A stretch of 31,092 nucleotides of DNA from NCBI GenBank assembly GCA_050955105.1, contig JBPBQZ010000064.1:1-31092 (forward strand). The letters are read 5' to 3'. The position numbers were made by a program, and so were the translations under genes. The DNA comes from JBPBQZ01 sp050955105 (GTDB taxonomy: Bacteria > Pseudomonadota > Gammaproteobacteria > Burkholderiales > Burkholderiaceae). This document shows, in pieces, positions 25,020 to 31,092 of the stretch. The notes below the pieces were generated by a model, which saw only the letters and a program-made list of their open reading frames with translations, was not told the origin of the DNA and made no database searches. How positions within the stretch are numbered: position 1 is the stretch's first letter; every line of letters starts with the position of its first letter.

Positions 25020-25952
25020 ATGAGCTACCGCGAATTGATCGTCGAGATTGCGCGCGAACAGGCTGAGTCGCTGTCCGACGCGCTGCTCGATGCCGGCGCC
25101 CTGTCGGTCACGGTCGAAGACGCCGACGCGGACACGCCCGATGAAGAGCCGTTGTTCGGCGAACCTGGCGGCGAGCCCGAAGAAGCCGCCTGGCGCCGTT
25201 CGCGCGTGATCGCACTGCTGGACGAAGACGAGCCGGTCGACGCGCTGCTGGAAGTGGCCACGCGCATGGCCGGTGTGGGCAATGCCGCGGCGCGTGCCAC
25301 CTTGCACATTCGCGACGTGGCCGACCAGGACTGGGTGCGCCTGACGCAATCGCAATTCGATCCGATCCGCATTGGCGAGAACATCTGGGTGGTGCCGTCC
25401 TGGCACCAGGCTCCCGATCCGGACGCGCTGATTCTTGAACTCGACCCAGGCCTGGCCTTCGGCACCGGCAGCCATCCGACCACACGCTTGTGCATGGAAT
25501 GGCTGGAGCAAACCGCCATCGCCGGCGAGCTGGCCGAGCGCAGTGTGCTGGATTACGGCTGCGGCTCCGGCATCCTCGCCATCCTCGCGGCGAAGTGCGG
25601 CGCCGGCTCGGTAGTAGGAGTGGATATCGATGCACAGGCCGTCAGGGCCGCCAATGACAACGGCATTCGCAACAAGGTCGATCCTGCCTTCGTCGTACCC
25701 GATGACTGCCCGGCCGGCCGCTTCGATGTGGTGGTAGCGAATATCTTGTCGAATCCTCTCAAGCTGCTGGCCTCGATGTTGAGCGCGCGCGTGGCGCCGG
25801 GCGGTCAGTTGGCGCTGTCGGGCATTCTCGCGCGGCAGGCCGAAGACGTGATTCAAACCTATGCGCCCTGGATCACGCTGTCGGTCTGGCGTGAGCGCGA
25901 CGGCTGGGTCTGCCTGACAGGCCGTCGTCCAGTTGACCAAGTTAGCGGCTGA
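25020..25952 (+). CDS. prmA: Ribosomal protein L11 methyltransferase
   Basis: 310 residues. The N-terminal L11-recognition domain (SYRELIVEIAREQAESLSDALLDAGALSVTVED) is joined to a class I SAM domain: LELDPGLAFGTGSHPTTRLCMEWLE, SVLDYGCGSGILAILAAKCGAGSVVGVDIDAQAV and VVANILSNPLKLLA, the last being the NP[P/L]Y-like site of this family. It trimethylates ribosomal protein L11. It follows accC by 44 bp, the usual accB-accC-prmA order in beta- and gammaproteobacteria. Its 3' end overlaps the start of the DUF3426-like gene. Confidence 0.95.
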   Translation: MSYRELIVEIAREQAESLSDALLDAGALSVTVEDADADTPDEEPLFGEPGGEPEEAAWRRSRVIALLDEDEPVDALLEVATRMAGVGNAAARATLHIRDVADQDWVRLTQSQFDPIRIGENIWVVPSWHQAPDPDALILELDPGLAFGTGSHPTTRLCMEWLEQTAIAGELAERSVLDYGCGSGILAILAAKCGAGSVVGVDIDAQAVRAANDNGIRNKVDPAFVVPDDCPAGRFDVVVANILSNPLKLLASMLSARVAPGGQLALSGILARQAEDVIQTYAPWITLSVWRERDGWVCLTGRRPVDQVSG

Positions 25953-26451
25953 GCGGCGCCAGCACGGCATCCTGTCGACAATTGCCGGGATTGCGCGGGC
26001 GGCACTGGCACTGCTGCTGGCGGCGTCATTGGTGATCGGTGCCGTGCTATGGCAACGTGAAGCGGTCATCATGCGCTGGCCGGCAGCGGCGGGGGTGCTG
26101 GCGCACGCGTGCGCCAGCGTCGGCTGCAGCACCGCGCCACCACGCGCCATCGACGCCCTGTCGCTGAACGCCACCACCTTGCGTGCGCTCAAGCCGGGCC
26201 ACTTCACGCTCTCGTTCTCGCTGGAAAATCACAGCGTCGTGCCGCTCGCGTGGCCGGCGCTCGAAATCATGTTGTCGGACAAGACCGAGCACATCGTGGT
26301 CCGCAAAGTGCTGCTGCCAACTGACTACCTGGCCGATGGCTGGCGCGCGGCGAGCGGCATCCCGGCACTCACGCAGCTGCGGATTCGCCTGGCACTGGAC
26401 GGCCCGAGCACGGCGCTCGGCAGTTATCGCGTGTTGATCTTCTATCCTTGA
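25933..26451 (+). CDS. Shortened DUF3426-type protein lacking the N-terminal zinc ribbon
   Basis: 172 residues: one membrane helix (~18-40), then a periplasmic-type DUF3426 domain with AGVLAHACASVGCS (cysteine pair), IDALSLNATTLRALKPGHFTLSFSLEN, PLAWPALEIMLSD, KVLLPTDYLADGW and LRIRLALDGP. In Burkholderia relatives this place after prmA holds a longer protein that begins with a CxxC...CxxC zinc ribbon and a Pro/Ala linker. Here those parts are absent. The frame opens only 18 bp before the proposed TTG start, which lies inside prmA, and there is no ATG before the helix. It may be an N-terminally deleted remnant still translated through prmA coupling, or a pseudogene. Function of the family is not established. 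Confidence 0.7.
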   Translation: MTKLAAERRQHGILSTIAGIARAALALLLAASLVIGAVLWQREAVIMRWPAAAGVLAHACASVGCSTAPPRAIDALSLNATTLRALKPGHFTLSFSLENHSVVPLAWPALEIMLSDKTEHIVVRKVLLPTDYLADGWRAASGIPALTQLRIRLALDGPSTALGSYRVLIFYP

Positions 26452-26474
26452 GCGCGCGGCGCGGCGCGATTTCT

Positions 26475-26480
26475 TATAAT
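26475..26480 (+). promoter_or_regulatory. Candidate -10 box for the PfkB-family kinase gene
   Basis: A perfect TATAAT in the 166-bp gap, 137 bases before the kinase start. No good -35 lies 16-18 bases upstream; the nearest TTGAGC is 21 bases away. A perfect palindrome follows 15 bases later. Confidence 0.4.
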
Positions 26481-26495
26481 CGCTTGCTACAGCCA

Positions 26496-26513
26496 GTACG
26501 CCGCGCGGCGTAC
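26496..26513. repeat. 18-bp perfect palindrome in the leader of the kinase gene
   Basis: GTACGCCGC followed directly by its reverse complement GCGGCGTAC. It lies just after the TATAAT box, where an operator or an RNA hairpin would act, but no regulator can be named. Confidence 0.6.
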
Positions 26514-26605
26514 GGTGCCGAACTACCAACGCCGAAGGCCCGAGACCGCCGTCGTCTTGATTGATTACCCCGGTAATAAAGTGCTTCGCCTTTCAACGCT
26601 TCATT

Positions 26606-26620
26606 GAGGATTCGACATTG
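26606..26620 (+). promoter_or_regulatory. Shine-Dalgarno deciding a TTG start
   Basis: GAGGA (26606-26610) lies 7 bases before TTG (26618-26620). This supports TTG as the start of the kinase: the family N-terminus SLICGSLAYD begins two codons later, whereas the more upstream start would add 19 residues with no Shine-Dalgarno. Confidence 0.75.
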
Positions 26621-27556
26621 GCTTCGCTCATCTGCGGTTCACTCGCCTACGACAGCATCATGACCTTCGAAGGCCGCTTCGGCGAACAGATCTTGCCTGA
26701 CCAGGTGCACAACTTGAACGTCAGCTTTCTGGTGCCGAAGATGCGCCGCGAATTCGGCGGCTGCGCGGGCAATATCGCCTATGCGTTGAAGATGTTGGGC
26801 GGCGATGCGCGCATCATGGCTACGCTCGGCGGCGTTGACGCACAGCTTTATCTCGACCGCCTCGACAGCATCGGTCTTACACGCGATTACATACGCGTCT
26901 TGCCGGAAGAAAATACCGCGCAAGCGATGATTACCACCGATCTGGACAACAACCAGATCACGGCCTTCCACCCAGGCGCGATGATGTTTTCGCATCTCAA
27001 CCGGGTACAGGATAGTGAAGGCATTCAGTTGGGCATCGTAGCGCCTGACGGCCGCGACGGCATGCTGTCGCATGTCCAGCAATTCGCCGAGGCAGGCATC
27101 GCCTTTATCTTCGATCCAGGTCAGGGCTTGCCGCTCTTCTCGCAAGCCGAATTGCGGGAAATGATTGAACTCGCCACCTACGTAACAGTCAATGACTACG
27201 AAGCGAAACTGCTGGCTACCAAGACCGGTTGGTCGGAGTCCGAAATCGCCGGGCGCGTCGACGCACTGATCGTAACCATGGGCGAACGTGGCGCACATAT
27301 CCGGCATCGCGACGGTGAAGAAATCATCGGCGCGGTGCCACCGGCCGCGGTGCTCGATCCCACCGGTTGCGGTGATGCCTATCGAGGTGGTCTGCTGTAT
27401 GGTCTGGAGCACGGATGGGACTGGGCCACCACCGGTCGAATGGCGGGCTTGATGGGATCGCTGAAGATCGCCACGCTCGGCCCTCAAAACTACACGCTGA
27501 CACGCAGCGAAATCGACGCCAAATTCAAGGAAGCGTTCGGTTACGCGGTCAGTTGA
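26618..27556 (+). CDS. PfkB-family carbohydrate/nucleoside kinase
   Basis: A 312-residue ribokinase-like kinase. The N-terminus (L)ASLICGSLAYDSIMTFEG leads to the sugar-binding glycine motif REFGGCAGNIAYALKMLGGDARIMATLG, and the C-terminal signature DPTGCGDAYRGGLLYGLEHG carries the anion hole and catalytic Asp. AMITTDLDNNQITAFHPGAM is the region seen in adenosine-kinase-like members, so adenosine or another nucleoside is a reasonable guess, but the substrate is not shown by sequence. The normal Burkholderia order prmA-DUF3426-PfkB kinase is kept. It is followed by a lipoprotein gene after 17 bp. Confidence 0.9.
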   Translation: MASLICGSLAYDSIMTFEGRFGEQILPDQVHNLNVSFLVPKMRREFGGCAGNIAYALKMLGGDARIMATLGGVDAQLYLDRLDSIGLTRDYIRVLPEENTAQAMITTDLDNNQITAFHPGAMMFSHLNRVQDSEGIQLGIVAPDGRDGMLSHVQQFAEAGIAFIFDPGQGLPLFSQAELREMIELATYVTVNDYEAKLLATKTGWSESEIAGRVDALIVTMGERGAHIRHRDGEEIIGAVPPAAVLDPTGCGDAYRGGLLYGLEHGWDWATTGRMAGLMGSLKIATLGPQNYTLTRSEIDAKFKEAFGYAVS

Positions 27557-27573
27557 ATTTCCGGAGAAATACC

Positions 27574-28047
27574 ATGAAGAATTCAAGTCGCCTCGGTTTG
27601 CTCGCGGTGCTCGCGACAGCAGTGTTGATGCAAGGCTGCGTCGCACCCGGTCCGTCGCCCGATGTGTATTCGGGTTGGCAGGCACAGCGCGAACAAACGG
27701 TGCGGATGGGCGTGATCGAAAGCGTGCGCGCGGTCGTCATCGATAACAGCACCCATTCGGGCGCGGGCGCAGTGGCCGGCGGTGCGGTGGGTGCGGTCGC
27801 GGCCGGTAGCCTGATCGGCCATGGCAGCGGTTCGGTGCTGGCGGCGTTGGCAGGCGGCATCGGCGGTGCGCTGGCCGGCAATGCCATCCAGAACAACGCC
27901 GGCTTGCGCCAAGGACTGGAAATCACCGTGCGCCTCGACAATGGCGAACTGCGGGCGATTACGCAGGAAGCGACGCCGGAAGTGTTCCGCGCCGGTGATC
28001 GGGTGCGACTACTGTCGAGCGGCGGCGTGACACGCGTCACGCACTGA
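27574..28047 (+). CDS. Glycine-zipper (SlyB/Pcp-like) outer membrane lipoprotein
   Basis: 157 residues. The signal peptide ends at VLMQGC, giving a probable lipidated C22 (the -3 residue is Met, so the lipobox is imperfect). WQAQREQTVRMGVIESVRAVVI precedes the Gly/Ala-rich zipper (GAGAVAGGAVGAVAAGSL, then VLAALAGGIGGALAGNAIQ), followed by a small beta domain (LEITVRLDNGELRAITQEA, FRAGDRVRLL). This layout is that of SlyB/Pcp lipoproteins, which sit in the outer membrane and support envelope integrity. The start has a GGAG Shine-Dalgarno. It lies 17 bp after the kinase, so it is probably co-transcribed. Confidence 0.9.
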   Translation: MKNSSRLGLLAVLATAVLMQGCVAPGPSPDVYSGWQAQREQTVRMGVIESVRAVVIDNSTHSGAGAVAGGAVGAVAAGSLIGHGSGSVLAALAGGIGGALAGNAIQNNAGLRQGLEITVRLDNGELRAITQEATPEVFRAGDRVRLLSSGGVTRVTH

Positions 28048-28075
28048 TAGCGACAGCTTGGACGAAGGTATACGG

Positions 28076-28093
28076 GCCGACCAATGTGTCGGC
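28076..28093. terminator. Weak hairpin between convergent genes
   Basis: GCCGAC and GTCGGC form a 6-bp stem with a 6-base loop between the lipoprotein and the DUF167 gene. There is no strong T run, so it may or may not end transcription. Confidence 0.3.
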
Positions 28094-28127
28094 TCGTTAC
28101 GTTTACGGCGTGGTGGGGAAAGCGAGG

Positions 28128-28460
28128 TCAAGGCGCTTTGAAGTGTCGTCTGCCCGGCTTCGGAGCCACCAGTCTATCGACGACCTGCGCGACATCCAGT
28201 GTCAGGTCGTCGAGCAGCAAATGCTTGCGACGCATCGTCTGTCCGGATAGCAGCGTCACACGACGTACGGGTAGGCCGACTTGCGCGGCCACCCACTCGA
28301 GCAATGCAGCATTGGCCTGTCCGTCGACAGGCGGTGCCTGCAGGCGTACTTTCAAGACGCCGTCGAATTCGCCGCTGGCAGCAGTCGCCGCGCGCGCATT
28401 GGGCTGCACATAAACCCATAGCTCAACGCCTTTGGCGGTCTTGCGACACCAGTCGACCAT
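28128..28460 (-). CDS. DUF167 / YggU-family protein
   Basis: A 110-residue small soluble protein. The family blocks are WVYVQPNARAATAA, VLKVRLQAPPVDGQANAALLEWVAAQVGLP (the highly conserved PPVDGxAN motif) and VTLLSGQTMRRKHLLL. Structures of the family are known but no biochemical function is established. In many bacteria it follows yggT; here its upstream neighbour is the H1-like gene 58 bp away. Confidence 0.92.
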   Translation of the reverse strand: MVDWCRKTAKGVELWVYVQPNARAATAASGEFDGVLKVRLQAPPVDGQANAALLEWVAAQVGLPVRRVTLLSGQTMRRKHLLLDDLTLDVAQVVDRLVAPKPGRRHFKAP

Positions 28461-28518
28461 CTTTATTCAGAGAGACGACGCGCATGCACTCGCAGTTCGC
28501 GGGCGCATGCGCGACGCA

Positions 28519-29175
28519 TTACGGACGACTACCTGTCGGAAACGGCCAAGCCGCCGACGGGTTGATCACGGTCTTCACCGCTGCGGCGGGTGCCGCGGCG
28601 GGTGCACCGGGTGTTGCCGACGCTGCAGGTTCAGCCGCCGAGGCAGCGGGTGCAGCCGCCTCTTTTTCTTCAGGCTTTTTGGCAGCCGCCTTCTTGGCCG
28701 GCGCGGCCTTCTTCGAAGCAGCCTTCTTTACAGCGGCCTTTTTCGCGGCAGCTTTCTTGGCAGGCGCCTTTTTAGCGGCAGCCTTTTTAGCGGGCGCTTT
28801 CTTGGCGGCGGCCTTTTTGGCGGGGGCTTTTTTAGCGGCCGCTTTCTTGGCAGGAGCCTTTTTAGCAGGCGCCTTCTTTGCAGCGGCTTTCTTGGCCGGT
28901 GCTTTTTTCGCCGCTACTTTCTTGGAAGCAACTTTCTTTGTTGCGACTTTCTTGGTGGCGGCCTTTTTGGCAGCGACTTTCTTCGTCGCTACTTTCTTGG
29001 TCGCTACTTTCTTGCTCGCAACCTTCTTCACCGCAGCGCGCTTCGCCGCGACTTTCTTGACCGCCGCCTTCTTCACCGGCGTTTTCTTCGCAGCTACTTT
29101 CTTGCTCGCCACTTTCTTTACCGCGGCCTTCTTCACTGGCGCCTTCTTCGCGGCCGATTTTTTGGCTGTTGCCAT
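28519..29175 (-). CDS. Histone H1-like Ala/Lys-rich DNA-binding protein
   Basis: 218 residues, about two thirds of them near-perfect short repeats of Lys, Ala, Val and Pro (for example AAKKAPAKKA and VKKVASKKVA), starting MATAKKSAAKKAPVKK. The strongly basic part (about 1-160) is followed by a shorter tail rich in Ala and Pro with Glu (KKPEEKEAAAPAASAAEP). This is the composition of bacterial histone H1-like proteins (as in Burkholderia and Bordetella), which bind DNA without sequence preference. The start has a perfect AGGAG Shine-Dalgarno. The repeat units make copy number variable between strains. It lies downstream of a 426-bp gap. Confidence 0.9.
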   Translation of the reverse strand: MATAKKSAAKKAPVKKAAVKKVASKKVAAKKTPVKKAAVKKVAAKRAAVKKVASKKVATKKVATKKVAAKKAATKKVATKKVASKKVAAKKAPAKKAAAKKAPAKKAPAKKAAAKKAPAKKAAAKKAPAKKAAAKKAPAKKAAAKKAAVKKAASKKAAPAKKAAAKKPEEKEAAAPAASAAEPAASATPGAPAAAPAAAVKTVINPSAAWPFPTGSRP

Positions 29176-29332
29176 TTGTATTCTCCTTCAGGTTTCGGAT
29201 GAGGTTCGAACTGAAATTACCCTTCGTCTAAAACCCGCTTGCTCGTTCGCGCTCCAGGGCGCTCTCGAAGGAAGCGGGCCATTCATCGGCATACGCAATG
29301 CGATTCCTGCTTACGCTAATGAATACGGCAAA

Positions 29333-29362
29333 GCGCAAACCCCGCGCTGGCGGGGTTTGCGC
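29333..29362 (-). terminator. Strong hairpin terminator downstream of nrdB
   Basis: A perfect 13-bp inverted repeat (GCGCAAACCCCGC / GCGGGGTTTGCGC) with a 4-base loop. Read on the minus strand it is followed by a short TTT, so it most likely ends the nrdB transcript, about 240 bases after the stop. Confidence 0.65.
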
Positions 29363-29544
29363 CCAAAAAGTGTCGTGATCGAAGCCGGCTGCCGTCTGGC
29401 GGATGCGCTCGGCTGATACGACGCTGTTTCTCGGGGGGTAGTTCGCCCCTCCCACTGAAGGGCTCGCAAAGTGCCTGTCGTTGGTTGCGGCCCTGAAGCC
29501 GCAGGCGTGCTTTGCATCAAACAAGCAATCTCCCATGTCAGACG

Positions 29545-29564
29545 GCGCGCCGAAGGCGGCGCGC
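29545..29564. terminator. GC-rich hairpin just after nrdB
   Basis: GCGCGCC and GGCGCGC form a 7-bp stem with a 6-base loop, 38 bases past the nrdB stop. There is no T run, so this is more likely an RNA-stabilising stem or rho-linked pause than a full terminator. Confidence 0.3.
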
Positions 29565-29601
29565 TCATCTCGTTACTGATTCGTTCGCGCGAAGCGGTAC
29601 G

Positions 29602-30834
29602 TCACTCCCAATTGAGCGCGCCACCCGTTTGATATTCGATTACGCGCGTCTCGAAAAAGTTACGCTCTTTCTTCAGATCGATCATCTCGCTCATCCACGG
29701 GAACGGATTTTCCTCGTTCGGATAAAGCGGATCCAGGCCGATTTGCTGGCAACGGCGATTGCAAATGAAGCGCAGGTAGCTCTTGAACATCGCTGCGTTC
29801 AAGCCCAATACGCCACGCGGCATCGTATCTTCCGCATATTGATATTCGAGTTCGACTGCCTGCTTGAATATCTCACGAATCTCGGCGCGGAACTCGGCAG
29901 TCCACAGATGCGGATTCTCGAGCTTGATCTGGTTGATCAGATCGATGCCGAAATTGCAGTGCATCGACTCGTCGCGCAAGATGTATTGATATTGCTCGGC
30001 CGCGCCGGTCATCTTGTTCTGGCGTCCGAGCGCCAGGATCTGCGTAAAGCCGACATAGAAGAACAAACCTTCCATGACGCAGGCAAAGACGATCAGCGAA
30101 CGCAGCAGCGTTTGGTCGGTTTCAAGCGTGCCGGTCTTGAAGGCCGGATCGGTCAGCGTGTGAATGAACGGAATCAGGAATTCGTCTTTGGCGCGAATCG
30201 ACGACACTTCGTGATACGCGTTGAAGATTTCACCCTCGTCCAGACCCAGTGACTCGACGATATATTGATAAGCGTGCGTGTGAATCGCTTCTTCAAAAGC
30301 CTGCCGCAACAGAAACTGCCGGCACTCGGGCGCGGTGATGTGACGGTAGGTGCCCAGCACGATATTGTTCGCGGCGAGCGAGTCGGCAGTGACGAAGAAG
30401 CCGAGATTGCGTTTGACGATGCGACGCTCGTCTTCCGTCAAACCGTTCGGATCTTTCCATAGGGCGATGTCGCGCGACATGTTCACTTCCTGCGGCATCC
30501 AGTGATTCGCGCAACCCGCCAGGTATTTTTCCCAGGCCCATTTGTATTTGAACGGCACCAGCTGATTGACGTCGGTCTGGCCGTTGATGATGCGTTTGTC
30601 CGCGGCGTTGACGCGGCCTTGCGTGGCGGCGCTCGCTTGACCCACTGCGGGGTTGGTCGGTGCAACGGCTTGCGGGGCGACCGCAAGGTCGCCCTCGAAA
30701 ACTTCCTTCGCGGTCGGCATCGGCGAAGGCGTGGAGCGAGCCTCGGCAGCGCTTTGCGCAACGTTGCCGGAAACGTTTTTCCGGGCATCGAACGCGGGCA
30801 CTACAGCGGTTGTCTCGTCATCCCAATTGAGCAT
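29602..30834 (-). CDS. nrdB: Class Ia ribonucleoside-diphosphate reductase beta subunit
   Basis: A 410-residue R2 protein that holds the di-iron centre and tyrosyl radical for making deoxyribonucleotides. Iron ligands with the exact E. coli spacing are D151 (FFVTADS), E182 and H185 (FEEAIHTHAY), E255 (VMEGLFFY), E289 and H292 (RDESMHCNFG). The radical tyrosine is Y189. The first ~75 residues are an Ala/Pro-rich extension. The start MLNWDDE is chosen because GGTGAG lies just upstream; an in-frame ATG four codons earlier has no Shine-Dalgarno. nrdA is not in the window and would be expected upstream on this strand, beyond the right edge. Confidence 0.96.
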   Translation of the reverse strand: MLNWDDETTAVVPAFDARKNVSGNVAQSAAEARSTPSPMPTAKEVFEGDLAVAPQAVAPTNPAVGQASAATQGRVNAADKRIINGQTDVNQLVPFKYKWAWEKYLAGCANHWMPQEVNMSRDIALWKDPNGLTEDERRIVKRNLGFFVTADSLAANNIVLGTYRHITAPECRQFLLRQAFEEAIHTHAYQYIVESLGLDEGEIFNAYHEVSSIRAKDEFLIPFIHTLTDPAFKTGTLETDQTLLRSLIVFACVMEGLFFYVGFTQILALGRQNKMTGAAEQYQYILRDESMHCNFGIDLINQIKLENPHLWTAEFRAEIREIFKQAVELEYQYAEDTMPRGVLGLNAAMFKSYLRFICNRRCQQIGLDPLYPNEENPFPWMSEMIDLKKERNFFETRVIEYQTGGALNWE

Positions 30835-30839
30835 ATATC

Positions 30840-31015
30840 TCACCATCGAATTAGATCGGGTTGTACCACTTTTTCTTCGAGCGCAAAAGGGTCGTCAAAG
30901 GAAAAGTGATCTTTGATGCAAGCAATGCAACGTTCGTACAACACTTTGTTTAAAGCAGCACGACGTTCACGATCTGCTGAAGCTTGAGTGCGACGTCGGC
31001 AATGCGTTTCGACAA
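30840..31015 (-). pseudogene. Possible frameshifted small gene upstream of nrdB
   Basis: Two overlapping minus-strand frames both look protein-like. One (31015-30950, TTG start) reads LSKRIADVALKLQQ and then stops soon after. The other, one base out of phase, continues as ADRERRAALNKVLYER, then CIACIKDHFSFDDPFALEEK, ending IRW at 30840, inside the nrdB start region. Joined by a shift near 30980-30990 they would give one charged helical protein of about 60 residues. Neither frame has a convincing start by itself. It could be a decayed gene, a programmed shift, a sequencing error, or chance. I do not recognise a family. Confidence 0.35.
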
Positions 31016-31092
31016 TGTCTTAACGCATGCCGCACAACCCCTTTATCGACTCACCAGCATACTTCGTGCCCCTGCTTGTCACGCCTGTTTTG

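Larger units (their letters stand above)
29176..29601. other. 426-bp intergenic region between nrdB and the H1-like gene
   Basis: No protein-like reading frame is seen. It holds two hairpins downstream of nrdB (29545-29564 and 29333-29362) and must also hold the promoter of the H1-like gene, since both genes are read on the minus strand. The AGGAG of the H1-like gene is at the left end. No clear -10/-35 pair was found. Confidence 0.5.

Noticed and set aside
28519..29175. The repetitive block as a CRISPR or mobile-element array
   Set aside because: It is one continuous Lys/Ala coding frame with its own Shine-Dalgarno.
29228..29536. A 102-codon minus-strand frame in the nrdB / H1-like gap
   Set aside because: No motif, no Shine-Dalgarno, and it runs through the terminator hairpin.
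30915..30986. A 23-codon plus-strand frame (MQAMQRSYNTLFKAA) in the right-end gap
   Set aside because: Too short, no Shine-Dalgarno, and opposite the more protein-like minus-strand frames.

Overview
The window is ordinary, gene-dense chromosome from a GC-rich betaproteobacterium. Gene order (bamE-dapB-MotA/TolQ-like; fur beside it; tkt-gap; accB-accC-prmA; nrdB; Ala/Lys-rich histone H1-like protein) and protein sequences point to Burkholderiaceae, in the Burkholderia / Paraburkholderia / Mycetohabitans neighbourhood. The species cannot be fixed by reading alone. I saw no insertion sequence, prophage, CRISPR array, tRNA or rRNA.

Left part (1-8365). A minus-strand operon bamE > dapB > MotA/TolQ/ExbB-like (cut by the window edge) diverges from fur. 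fur converges on the tkt > gap pair across a short two-way terminator. rsmE runs away from tkt after a 486-bp gap without a gene, then converges on a secreted barnase-type ribonuclease and its barstar-type inhibitor.

Middle (8366-21016). The two-domain malic enzyme maeB diverges from the plus-strand run thiL > pgpA > pncC/cinA-like. A long, tightly packed minus-strand run follows: mpl > YqiA-like esterase > RNase II-family (RNB) enzyme > aroE > mtgA > SMP-30/gluconolactonase-like > pyrF. Several of its junctions overlap or nearly overlap and use TTG or GTG starts, which suggests translational coupling. It combines murein recycling and synthesis (mpl, mtgA) with aromatic and pyrimidine synthesis (aroE, pyrF).

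Right part (21180-28047). A plus-strand run holds an unassigned conserved-looking protein coupled to a TlpA-like thioredoxin, then aroQ, accB, accC and prmA. These are followed by a DUF3426-type protein that seems to have lost its N-terminal zinc ribbon, a PfkB-family sugar/nucleoside kinase and a glycine-zipper lipoprotein. The last stretch, on the minus strand, has a DUF167 protein, a histone H1-like protein and nrdB.

Most genes are housekeeping. The points worth a second look are the RNase/inhibitor pair, the DUF3426 truncation, a protein-like but apparently frameshifted short reading frame upstream of nrdB, the unassigned protein at 21180, and three low-complexity or repeat tracts (aroE, the RNB enzyme, the H1-like protein). 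I found no convincing new multi-gene system.
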